NCBI GenBank assembly: GCA_963841065.1
Contig: CAWJBI010000044.1
Location: 128,727-192,726 of the forward strand
Length of the DNA: 64,000 nucleotides
From: M0108 sp963841065
GTDB taxonomy: Bacteria > Pseudomonadota > Gammaproteobacteria > Chromatiales > Chromatiaceae
Reading direction: 5' to 3'
In this document: positions 1-6,903 of the stretch, in pieces
How the letters are laid out: each line of letters opens with the position of its first letter
Numbering within the stretch: position 1 is the first letter of the stretch
Notes under the pieces: model-generated
Told to the model about the DNA's origin: nothing
Databases searched by the model: none
Seen by the model: the letters and a program-made list of their open reading frames with translations, nothing else
Translations under genes and position numbers: made by a program

Positions 1-618
1 GCCATAGAGGCCCACCTGAGCCGGGAAGGGGGGCTTATAGCGGGGCTGGCCCTTCTTACCCTCCAGGGACTCCAGTAAAGCCGTCTCCTCGCCGCAGATA
101 TAGGCACCGGCGCCAAGATGAACATAAAGGTCGAAATCGATGCCACTACCGGCGATGTCACGGCCCAGCAGACCCGCCTGGTAAGCCTCTTTCAAGGCAC
201 CCTCGAAGCGGGCGGTCGGCTCGTAAAACTCGCCCCGGATATAGTTGTAGCCCACCGTGGCGCCAATGCAGTAACCCGCAATGGCCATTCCCTCGATAAG
301 CTGGTGCGGGTTGTAGCGCAGTATGTCCCGGTCCTTGCAGGTGCCCGGCTCACCCTCGTCCGAGTTACAGACCAGGTACTTTTGGCCAGGCTCCTTGCGC
401 GGCATAAAGCTCCACTTGAGCCCCGTCGGGAAGCCGGCACCACCCCGCCCGCGTAGATTGGAGAGCTTCAACTCATTAATGATGTCGCTGGGATCCGGCC
501 GCTTCCGAAGAATTTTCTCCCACTGGGAATAGCCGCCGACGCTGCGGTAGGCGGCCAGCGTCCAAGGCTGATCCAGATGCAGGGTGCGGAAGCAGACCGT
601 GTTCTGACGTTCGTCCAT
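1..618 (-). CDS. nuoF: NADH-quinone oxidoreductase subunit F (partial, N-terminal 206 residues)
   Basis: NuoF binds FMN and NADH and carries the N3 [4Fe-4S] cluster in the peripheral arm of complex I, where NADH is oxidised. Reading the minus strand from the ATG at 618 gives an open frame to the window edge. It contains the hallmark motifs GRGGAGFPTGLKW, NSDEGEPGTCKDR and GAGAYICGEETALL, which form the glycine-rich FMN/NADH pocket. The C-terminal cluster cysteines lie beyond position 1. The start overlaps the nuoE stop (TAATG), which indicates translational coupling in the nuo operon. The gene is cut by the window and shows no sign of damage. Confidence 0.95.
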   Translation of the reverse strand, partial: MDERQNTVCFRTLHLDQPWTLAAYRSVGGYSQWEKILRKRPDPSDIINELKLSNLRGRGGAGFPTGLKWSFMPRKEPGQKYLVCNSDEGEPGTCKDRDILRYNPHQLIEGMAIAGYCIGATVGYNYIRGEFYEPTARFEGALKEAYQAGLLGRDIAGSGIDFDLYVHLGAGAYICGEETALLESLEGKKGQPRYKPPFPAQVGLYG

Positions 619-1148
619 TAACCCAACCCCTCGATCAGCTTGTCAAGGGCCTCGGGGGTCAGTCCCTCGTGATAGGTCTGACCTACCAGTACCGCCGGCG
701 CATGCCGACAGGCGCCCAAGCACTCCGCTTCTTTAAAGGTGAAGCGGCCATCGGCGCTTGTCTGGCCGGGTTTGAGGCCATATTTACTTGCGACATGTGC
801 GATGAGCTCTTCCGACCCATTCAACATGCAAGAGATGCTGTTACACACGCAGACCTTATTCTTGGCCGTTGGCTCAAGGTCGTACATGTTGTAGAAGGTC
901 GCCACCTCGTAGACGGCGATAGCCGGCATATCCAAATAGCGGGCGACGTCGTCCATCAGTTCCCGCGACAGCCAGCCGCCGTTCCAGTCCTGCACCAGGG
1001 TCAGGGCCGGCATGACCGCCGACTGCTTCCACTCGTCAGGATATCGGGCGATATGGGCGTCAATGGCGGCACGAATCGTGGCGTCAAAGAGACCTGCCTT
1101 GACCTCGCTCGGGACCGGGACGGTCAGGGGTGCGCTTCTGAAGCTCAT
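618..1148 (-). CDS. nuoE: NADH-quinone oxidoreductase subunit E
   Basis: NuoE is the 24-kDa thioredoxin-like subunit holding the N1a [2Fe-2S] cluster next to NuoF. The 176-residue product is the usual length. The four cluster cysteines are visible: CVCNSISC in the middle third, where the second and third listed residues of the pattern sit around the first pair, and CLGACRHAP near the C-terminus. The ATG at 1148 overlaps the nuoD stop in an ATGA junction, and its own stop overlaps the nuoF start, so the three genes are coupled. The order nuoA-B-C-D-E-F is the canonical proteobacterial one. A distinct regulatory signal inside the operon is not apparent. Confidence 0.96.
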   Translation of the reverse strand: MSFRSAPLTVPVPSEVKAGLFDATIRAAIDAHIARYPDEWKQSAVMPALTLVQDWNGGWLSRELMDDVARYLDMPAIAVYEVATFYNMYDLEPTAKNKVCVCNSISCMLNGSEELIAHVASKYGLKPGQTSADGRFTFKEAECLGACRHAPAVLVGQTYHEGLTPEALDKLIEGLG

Positions 1149-2407
1149 CAGCGGTCAATCTCCCCAAATACGATGTCCATGGTGCCAATGATGGCCACCA
1201 CGTCCGCCAGCATGTGCCCACGCGCCATCTCATCCATGGCCGAAAGGTGGGCAAAGCCCGGGGCGCGAATCTTGACCCGGTAGGGCTTATTGGCCCCGTC
1301 CGAGATCAGATAGACACCAAACTCCCCCTTGGGGGCCTCCACCGAGGCATAGACCTCGCCCGCGGGGGGGCAATAGCCTTCGGTGAAGAGCTTAAAGTGA
1401 TGAATGAGGGCTTCCATGTCGCCCTTCATCTCGGCGCGAGGCGGTGGGGCTATCTTATGGTCGTCGATCATGACGGGTCCCGGGTTGGCCCGCAGCCATT
1501 CGACGCACTGTTTCATGATACGGTTGGATTGGCGCATCTCCTCGACCCGCACCAGGTAACGATCATAGCTGTCACCGTTCTGCCCCACCGGGATATCGAA
1601 ATCCACCAAGTCGTAGGCGGCGTAGGGCTGTTTCTTACGCAAGTCCCAGGCAAAGCCAGAGCCCCTGATCATGGGGCCCGTAAATCCGAGTTGGAGGGCA
1701 CGCTCCGGCGAGACGACGCCAATACCCACGGTACGCTGCTTCCAGATGCGATTATCCGTGAGCAGGGTCTCGTACTCATCGACGTAACCGGGGAACCGCA
1801 GGGTGAAGTCTTCGATGAAGTCCAGCAGCGATCCCTGGCGCGACTCGTTGCGCCGGGCAAAATCCGCGGCACTATGCCACTTGCTGGGCTCTTCGCGATA
1901 ACGGGGCATCTGCTCCGGCAGATCCCGATAGACGCCGCCGGGCCGATAATAGCCCGCATGCATCCGCGCACCGGAGACCGCCTCGTAGCAGTCCATGAGA
2001 TCTTCGCGCTCACGGAAGCAATAGATGAACATGGTCATGGCGCCCACGTCCAGACCATGGGTCCCCAGCCACAGCAGATGGTTGAGGAGACGGGTGATCT
2101 CGTCGAACAGGGTACGAATATATTGAGCGCGAATCGGCGCCTCGATACCCAGCAAACGCTCGATGGCCATGACATAGCCATGCTCGTTACACAGCATGGA
2201 CATATAGTCCAGGCGATCCATGTAGCCAATGCTCTGGTTATAGGGCTTGGTCTCCGCCAGCTTCTCGGTACCCCGATGGAGCAGCCCGACATGGGGATCA
2301 GCCCGGACGATCACCTCGCCATCCATCTCCAGCACCAGGCGCAAGACGCCATGGGCGGCAGGGTGCTGGGGTCCAAAGTTCAGGGTGTAATTGCGAATCT
2401 CAGGCAT
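1148..2407 (-). CDS. nuoD: NADH-quinone oxidoreductase subunit D
   Basis: NuoD is the 49-kDa subunit that forms most of the quinone-binding cavity of complex I. I start the gene at the internal ATG giving MPEIRNYTLNFGPQHPAAHG, because this is the usual NuoD N-terminus. A frame-open ATG nine codons upstream would only add a tail read through nuoC. The chosen start overlaps the nuoC stop by eight bases (ATGCCTGA). The quinone-site motif FGPQHPAAHGVLR and the histidine/tyrosine region HVGLLHRGTEKL are present, and the C-terminus ends in VFGEIDR as expected. The length of 419 residues is normal, with no disruption seen. Confidence 0.96.
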   Translation of the reverse strand: MPEIRNYTLNFGPQHPAAHGVLRLVLEMDGEVIVRADPHVGLLHRGTEKLAETKPYNQSIGYMDRLDYMSMLCNEHGYVMAIERLLGIEAPIRAQYIRTLFDEITRLLNHLLWLGTHGLDVGAMTMFIYCFREREDLMDCYEAVSGARMHAGYYRPGGVYRDLPEQMPRYREEPSKWHSAADFARRNESRQGSLLDFIEDFTLRFPGYVDEYETLLTDNRIWKQRTVGIGVVSPERALQLGFTGPMIRGSGFAWDLRKKQPYAAYDLVDFDIPVGQNGDSYDRYLVRVEEMRQSNRIMKQCVEWLRANPGPVMIDDHKIAPPPRAEMKGDMEALIHHFKLFTEGYCPPAGEVYASVEAPKGEFGVYLISDGANKPYRVKIRAPGFAHLSAMDEMARGHMLADVVAIIGTMDIVFGEIDR

Positions 2408-3111
2408 GGGGGCGGTCCAGCGAGGCGTCGCCAAAGCGGCTATCGGAGCGAATTACGCGCGCCACCAGGACGCGGGGCTCAATACTGACCGGTTCATACA
2501 CCACGCGGGCAAGATCCGGGTCATAGCGCATCTCCACATGGCCCGAGATCGGGAAGTCCTTGCGGAAGGGGTGACCGACAAAACCGTAGTCGGTGAGGAT
2601 GCGGCGGAGATCCGGATGACCCCGATAGAGGATACCAAACAGGTCGAAGGCCTCGCGCTCGAACCAGTTGGCCACACTCCAGATATCCACCACCGAATCC
2701 ACCATGGGCTGCGAGCCTTCAAGCTGGACCCGAATCCGCAGCCGGCGGTTATGGCGTCATCGACAGCAGATGATAGACCGAGGCAAATCGTTTGGAATCA
2801 TCGGCCGCAAACGCCTCGCTCCTCTCGGCACCACGTCCGAAGCCGGTACTGGAGGCCGCCTCCGTCTCCCACTCGGACTGGCCGTAGGCGGCAAAATCTA
2901 CGCCACAGACATCCGTGAGTTGCTCGAATAGGAAATCCGGGTGATCGCGGAGGATCAGAGCCTGCTCGTGCCAGGCCTCCGCCTGGGTGACCAGCGTCAT
3001 CTCCCCGCGACTGAACTCCAGATGATAGTCGCTACCCGCGAAGTGCCGGTCGATCGCATCCACGAGCGCGTCTTGTCGCGCATCGCCGGTTCTCGATTCC
3101 TGATGTGACAT
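2400..3111 (-). CDS. nuoC: NADH-quinone oxidoreductase subunit C, with a +1 frameshift
   Basis: NuoC is the 30-kDa peripheral-arm subunit that packs against NuoD. The N-terminal part (from 3111) reads well as far as RFASVYHLLSMT and then meets a TAA at 2749. The continuation, HNRRLRIRVQ followed by PMVDSVVDIWSVANWFEREA and FRKDFPISGHVEMRY, lies in the next frame and ends at 2400. Removing one base at about 2753 (CGCCAT to CGCAT on the coding strand) restores one normal product of about 236 residues. All other nuo genes are intact, and the residues on both sides are conserved, so a sequence error is more likely than a real mutation. Confidence 0.9.
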
Positions 3112-3124
3112 GGCGACTGGCTGC

Positions 3125-3601
3125 TCAGCGGGCTATGGTGTTGGTACGGCGGATCTTGTTGTGCAACTGCAGGATGCCGTAAAGCAGGGCCTCGGCCGTG
3201 GGCGGGCAGCCCGGGACATAGATATCGACCGGGACGATGCGGTCGCACCCGCGCACCACCGAATAGGAATAATGGTAATAGCCGCCCCCATTGGCACATG
3301 AGCCCATGGAGATGACCCAGCGCGGCTCCGACATCTGGTCATAGACCCTCCGCAGGGCCGGGGCCATCTTATTGCATAGGGTGCCCGCAACAATCATGAC
3401 GTCGGATTGACGGGGGCTGGGTCGGAAAATCATGCCGAAGCGGTCGAGGTCGTAGCGGGCGGCACCGGCCTGCATCATCTCCACGGCGCAGCAGGCGAGA
3501 CCGAAGGTCATGGGCCACATGGACCCGGTGCGCGCCCAGTTAATGAGTTTGTCGGCCGTGGTGGTGATCACGCCCTGCTCGAGGATTCCGGCTATTCCCA
3601 T
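3125..3601 (-). CDS. nuoB: NADH-quinone oxidoreductase subunit B
   Basis: NuoB is the PSST subunit carrying cluster N2, the last iron-sulfur cluster before quinone. Cluster ligands are visible in FGLACCAVEMM (the tandem cysteine pair), SMGSCANGGGYYHYSY and VDIYVPGCPPTAEALL. I take the start at 3601 (MGIAGILEQGV) rather than the frame-open ATG seven codons earlier. It overlaps the nuoA stop and gives a normal length of 158 residues. The stop is 13 bases before the nuoC start. No disruption is seen. Confidence 0.96.
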   Translation of the reverse strand: MGIAGILEQGVITTTADKLINWARTGSMWPMTFGLACCAVEMMQAGAARYDLDRFGMIFRPSPRQSDVMIVAGTLCNKMAPALRRVYDQMSEPRWVISMGSCANGGGYYHYSYSVVRGCDRIVPVDIYVPGCPPTAEALLYGILQLHNKIRRTNTIAR

Positions 3602-3948
3602 TCCAGGGCCCCCTTCTTCCACTCATAGATAAAACCGACTACGAGGATAGCGAGGAAAATCACCATGGCCGTGAAACCAACCAGTCCCAGACCCTCCAAG
3701 GCGACGGCCCAAGGGAAAAGGAAGGCGATTTCCAAGTCAAAAATAATAAAGAGGATAGCGACCAGATAGTAGCGGACATCGAACTTGAGACGCGCGCTTT
3801 CGAAGGCCTCAAAGCCGCATTCGTAAGGACCGTCCTTATGGGCGTCGGGTCGGCGCTCCGCCAGGACGAAGCCAGCGGCCATGGCGCCCCCACCCACCAG
3901 CAAGCCGATGATCATGAAAATCAGAATTGGAAGGTAGTTTTCTAGCAC
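3592..3948 (-). CDS. nuoA: NADH-quinone oxidoreductase subunit A
   Basis: NuoA is a small membrane-arm subunit with three transmembrane helices that contributes to the quinone channel. The 118-residue protein begins MLENYLPILIFMIIG, carries the conserved loop KDGPYECGFEAF with its cysteine, and continues KFDVRYYLVAILFIIFDLE before the last helix. It is the first gene of the nuo operon. The 200 bases upstream hold a perfect 16-bp palindrome of the FNR type, listed separately, and the promoter should lie there. The stop overlaps the nuoB start. Confidence 0.95.
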   Translation of the reverse strand: MLENYLPILIFMIIGLLVGGGAMAAGFVLAERRPDAHKDGPYECGFEAFESARLKFDVRYYLVAILFIIFDLEIAFLFPWAVALEGLGLVGFTAMVIFLAILVVGFIYEWKKGALEWE

Positions 3949-4016
3949 CCACTTCCCCTTGCTGTTGAATTCTTACGGAGTCATTACAACGCGGATAGTG
4001 AAGTCTAGTGCAGCTT

Positions 4017-4032
4017 CTTGACATATGTCAAG
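4017..4032. promoter_or_regulatory. 16-bp palindrome, candidate FNR/CRP-family operator upstream of nuoA
   Basis: CTTGACATATGTCAAG is a perfect inverted repeat centred about 76 bases before the nuoA start codon. Its core has the TTGA-N6-TCAA layout recognised by FNR/ANR/DNR-type regulators, although the fifth base of each half-site is C/G rather than the T/A of the FNR consensus. Control of nuo by FNR is known in other gammaproteobacteria. Use of this site here is inference. Confidence 0.5.
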
Positions 4033-4105
4033 CCGAAACATCCGCGCTTTCAAAATACAAATCAGTGAGTTACGGATTAAGGGATACAGTGCCCGCAACT
4101 TGGGC

Positions 4106-4138
4106 AAAAAAAAGGGCAGGTCATTTTCACGACCTGCC
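4106..4138 (-). terminator. Rho-independent terminator after tRNA-Leu
   Basis: Read on the minus strand, an 8-bp stem (GGCAGGTC paired with GACCTGCC) around an 8-base loop is followed by eight T residues. It sits 11 bases past the 3' CCA of tRNA-Leu and would end the tpiA-secG-tRNA-Leu transcript before the nuo promoter region. Confidence 0.9.
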
Positions 4139-4148
4139 TCATCTAAAT

Positions 4149-4233
4149 TGGTGCCGACGGCCGGACTCGAACCGGCACGGCTTGCGCCACTACCCCCTCA
4201 AGATAGCGTGTCTACCAATTCCACCACGTCGGC
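4149..4233 (-). tRNA. tRNA-Leu (anticodon GAG)
   Basis: The 85-nt gene begins GCCGACG and ends CGTCGGCACCA with an encoded CCA, so the acceptor stem pairs perfectly. The D-loop region GTGGAATTGGTAGACAC, the anticodon arm CTATC-TTGAGGG-GGTAG with anticodon GAG, a long class II variable arm and the T arm GCCGG-TTCGAGT-CCGGC are all visible. It lies seven bases after secG, an arrangement also known from Escherichia coli, and is probably co-transcribed with it. Confidence 0.97.
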
Positions 4234-4240
4234 TAAAACT

Positions 4241-4690
4241 TCATTGCTCCTTAGGGGCCGGGGTCTCCGTAACCGGAGGAACCACAACCTCGACTTCCTT
4301 GATGATCTCGACCGGAGCCGCCACTGGCGGTATTTCGGGAGATCCCTTCACGCTTGATACGGGCGAGGGCACTGGATCAACCGCCGGTATTTCGGCCGGC
4401 TTCACCAAAGGCGCTACCGGTACCTGATCAAGCGTGTCCATGAGCCCTACCGGCCCTCCAATCTGGGACGCATAATAGGCCAGAACCATGCTGGTGACAA
4501 AAAACAATGCCGCCAGGATACCGGTGGTCCGGGACAGGAAATTACCCGAACCGCGCGCTCCAAAAACGGTAGCCGAGGCACCACTGCCAAAGGCCGCGCC
4601 CATATCGGCGCCCTTACCGTGCTGAATCAACACCAGGCCAATAAGCCCCAAGGCCAGAAAGAGATGTACTACGGTCAGTATGGTCTGCAT
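4241..4690 (-). CDS. secG: Preprotein translocase subunit SecG
   Basis: SecG is the small accessory subunit of the SecYEG channel in the inner membrane. The 149-residue product starts MQTILTVVHLFLALGLIGLV and contains the family signature LIQHGKGADMGAAFGSGAS and the second helix region SRTTGILAALFFVTSMVLAYY. A frame-open start 29 codons upstream runs through tpiA and is rejected. The C-terminal 70 residues form a proline-, valine- and glutamate-rich tail, which is common but variable in SecG. The gene starts eight bases after the tpiA stop and is followed by tRNA-Leu. Confidence 0.93.
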   Translation of the reverse strand: MQTILTVVHLFLALGLIGLVLIQHGKGADMGAAFGSGASATVFGARGSGNFLSRTTGILAALFFVTSMVLAYYASQIGGPVGLMDTLDQVPVAPLVKPAEIPAVDPVPSPVSSVKGSPEIPPVAAPVEIIKEVEVVVPPVTETPAPKEQ

Positions 4691-4697
4691 TTCAGAA

Positions 4698-5459
4698 TCA
4701 CAGGCTAGCGTGCGCGGCCTGGCAGATACCCAGGAAGTCATTGGCCACCAGCGCGGCGCCACCAATGAGACCACCATCGATATCCGGCTTGGCCATCAAT
4801 TGGATCGCGTTGTCGGGTTTCATGCTGCCACCATAAAGGATGCGCAATCCTTCCGCAACGCCGACATCCTGGGCGGCGATCCGGCCGCGAATGAAGGCGT
4901 GCACCTCCTGCGCCTGCTCCGGCGTGGCCGTCTTGCCAGTGCCAATGGCCCAGACGGGCTCGTAGGCAATAACCCCAGCCGCCAGGGCCGCGACGCCCTC
5001 GGCCGCGATGACCGCGTCCAGTTGGCGGGCAATCACCGCCTCGGTAACGCCCTGCTCACGCTCCGAGAGGGTCTCCCCCACGCAGAGGATAGGCTTGAGG
5101 CCCGCGGCGCGCGCCACGGCGAACTTGGCCGCGACCATGGCGTCGTCTTCACCATACAGGGTGCGGCGCTCCGAATGGCCGACGATAACGTAGGTGCAAC
5201 CAAAATCCAGCAGCATGGATGCCGCGATCTCGCCCGTGAAGGCGCCGGAAAGTTGGTTTGACAGATTTTGCCCGCCCCAAGCCACCGCCGTGCCAGACAA
5301 CTCCGCCTGGACCTGGGGTATGTAAAGGTAGGGCGGGCAGACCGCCACCTCGCACTTGGCAACCCCCGCCAGGCCAGCCTTTACCCCCGCCAGCAGCTCA
5401 TGCACGCTCGCGGTGGAACCATTCATTTTCCAGTTGCCGGCAACCAAGGGCTGACGCAT
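4698..5459 (-). CDS. tpiA: Triose-phosphate isomerase
   Basis: TpiA interconverts dihydroxyacetone phosphate and glyceraldehyde 3-phosphate in glycolysis, gluconeogenesis and the Calvin cycle. The 253-residue protein shows GNWKMNG (catalytic Asn and Lys), the histidine loop IVGHSERR, the glutamate loop AYEPVWAIGTGKTAT and the phosphate-binding ILYGGSMKPDNA. It starts with ATG at 5459 and heads a tpiA-secG-tRNA-Leu unit, a common order in proteobacteria. The 127 bases to the divergent smpB should hold both promoters. Confidence 0.97.
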   Translation of the reverse strand: MRQPLVAGNWKMNGSTASVHELLAGVKAGLAGVAKCEVAVCPPYLYIPQVQAELSGTAVAWGGQNLSNQLSGAFTGEIAASMLLDFGCTYVIVGHSERRTLYGEDDAMVAAKFAVARAAGLKPILCVGETLSEREQGVTEAVIARQLDAVIAAEGVAALAAGVIAYEPVWAIGTGKTATPEQAQEVHAFIRGRIAAQDVGVAEGLRILYGGSMKPDNAIQLMAKPDIDGGLIGGAALVANDFLGICQAAHASL

Positions 5460-5586
5460 GATAATCTCCTGCCTTTCAAGAGCGCGAGAAGATAGCGGGT
5501 TGGCCCACTAAAAGCAATCGCAAAATCTTGACCGCCCCCTCCTCCGGCCATTCTCCGGGGGCGCTCCATGCATTACACTCTCAAAC

Positions 5587-6063
5587 ATGGCCACCAAATC
5601 CAAACCCAAGACCCCTCAGTCCAACATCGCCCTCAACAAGAAGGCGGGGCACGACTACTTCATCGAGCAGCGCTACGAGGCCGGCCTCAGCTTGGAAGGG
5701 TGGGAGGTGAAGAGCGCCCGGGCCGGGCGTGTCCAACTGCGCGAGGGCTATGTACGCATCATCCAGGGCGAGGCCTTCCTCCTGGGCTGTCACATGTCCG
5801 CCCTCACCAGCGCCTCCACCCACGTCCACCCGGACCCGGTGCGCAACCGCAAATTGCTGTTGAAACGGAGCGAGATCCACCGCCTCATCGGACTGGTCGA
5901 ACGCTCCGGTTACACCCTGGTTCCCACCGCCATGTACTGGAAGCGGGGCCGCGCCAAGCTCGAGATCGGCCTCGCCAAGGGCAAAAAGCTCCACGACAAG
6001 CGCGACAGCGAGAAGGACCGGGACTGGGTCCGGGAAAAGGATCGCCTCTTCAAGCAGAAGTAG
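5587..6063 (+). CDS. smpB: SsrA-binding protein SmpB
   Basis: SmpB binds tmRNA and delivers it to stalled ribosomes for trans-translation. The 158-residue product has the OB-fold start NIALNKKAGHDYFIEQRYEAG followed by LEGWEVKSARAG and the basic C-terminal tail KLHDKRDSEKDRDW, which acts as the codon mimic in the decoding centre. The ATG at 5587 gives the standard N-terminus. An overlapping upstream ATG is in another frame. Its partner RNA, ssrA, begins 70 bases downstream, so the whole trans-translation system is encoded together. Confidence 0.97.
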   Translation: MATKSKPKTPQSNIALNKKAGHDYFIEQRYEAGLSLEGWEVKSARAGRVQLREGYVRIIQGEAFLLGCHMSALTSASTHVHPDPVRNRKLLLKRSEIHRLIGLVERSGYTLVPTAMYWKRGRAKLEIGLAKGKKLHDKRDSEKDRDWVREKDRLFKQK

Positions 6064-6085
6064 GCTGCGATCGGGCTAATTTCCA

Positions 6086-6114
6086 TTGCCCAGGAACTTA
6101 CCCCCCTCTATACT
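6086..6114 (+). promoter_or_regulatory. Predicted sigma-70 promoter of ssrA
   Basis: TTGCCC at 6086-6091 and TATACT at 6109-6114 are separated by 17 bases. Transcription would start near 6121, about 12 bases before the mature 5' end of tmRNA, which fits processing of a short leader. The assignment is by consensus and position only. Confidence 0.6.
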
Positions 6115-6132
6115 CTCCAATGAAACGACTCT

Positions 6133-6492
6133 GGGGGCGACATGGCTTTCGACGTGGGTTGCGAACCCTGGGGTGCATGCCGAGGTGCGGGGTACCTCGT
6201 AAATCCATCCGCAAATCAACAGTTGCCAACGACGACAACTACGCTCTCGCCGCCTAAACCGGCGAGCCTCTGACCGTTCTCTGCCCATGGGGGGCGGGTT
6301 TCAGGGGTAACAACACACGGGATCGCGGTGACGGGAGTCCGGACCTGATCCGCTAAAACCCAATTCGGAATCGCTGACCGAGCGCCCTGCCCTTCGGGCG
6401 CTGGAAGGCTAAAAAAAATAGACAGGGCTAAGCATGTAGATCTCTAGGCAGAGGACTTGCGGACGCGGGTTCGATTCCCGCCGCCTCCACCA
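6133..6492 (+). ncRNA. ssrA: Transfer-messenger RNA (tmRNA)
   Basis: The one-piece 360-nt RNA rescues stalled ribosomes and tags the unfinished protein. The mature ends pair as GGGGGCG with CGCCTCC followed by the encoded ACCA. The T arm GCGGG-TTCGATT-CCCGC is intact at the 3' end. The internal reading frame starts with the resume codon GCC at 6225 and encodes ANDDNYALAA with stop TAA at 6255-6257, one residue different from the E. coli tag. It follows smpB directly and ends in a strong terminator. Confidence 0.97.
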
Positions 6493-6498
6493 ACTTTT

Positions 6499-6531
6499 AA
6501 ACCCCGACTCTCACCAGTTGGGGTTTTTTTT
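6499..6531 (+). terminator. Rho-independent terminator of ssrA
   Basis: An 11-bp stem (AAACCCCGACT with AGTTGGGGTTT, including one G-T pair) encloses a 6-base loop and runs into a T tract. It begins seven bases after the tmRNA CCA end. Confidence 0.92.
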
Positions 6532-6903
6532 GCCTCAAGCCCGGCTAGCAGAGGAAGACGAACTGTTTGAAGATCATTGAGTCCGATGGTTGACGGGATG
6601 CCCCAGTCCTTCCGCAGGCTGAGAACAACCGGTTGCTCGCCCTGCTGGAATCATATGGCCTCGAGTAGCGGTCTGGAACAAATCGAGGCGATTCGTCTTC
6701 AAGGTATCCTTCACGCCGGAACCTGTCGCGGCAATGGACACTTCACCATCGACTCACCGGACCGCCGGCTCGCCCCCCAGCGAGGGCAAAGTACCCTATT
6801 ATGTATGTAGATCCCAATCCAGAAGTATCAGGCGATTGAGGAAAGATCCACGGCCGCAAGGCCAGCACCATGGCATGGGCATTAACTGGAACAGAGGGAC
6901 GCC
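6532..6903. other. Intergenic stretch without a supported gene
   Basis: I see no credible gene between the ssrA terminator and the lipoprotein gene. A short plus-strand frame near 6615-6668 reads ENNRLLALLESYGLE and then stops. It looks like a fragment of some larger helical protein but is too short to assign. The promoter of the lipoprotein gene probably lies in the last 150 bases; no clear motif was found. Confidence 0.5.

Noticed and set aside
1214..2488. Long plus-strand open frame of 424 codons
   Set aside because: It is the mirror of nuoD on the other strand; the minus strand carries clear NuoD motifs and operon overlaps.
6577..6810. Plus-strand frame of 77 codons after ssrA
   Set aside because: No recognisable motif, poor start context and unusual composition; treated as intergenic.
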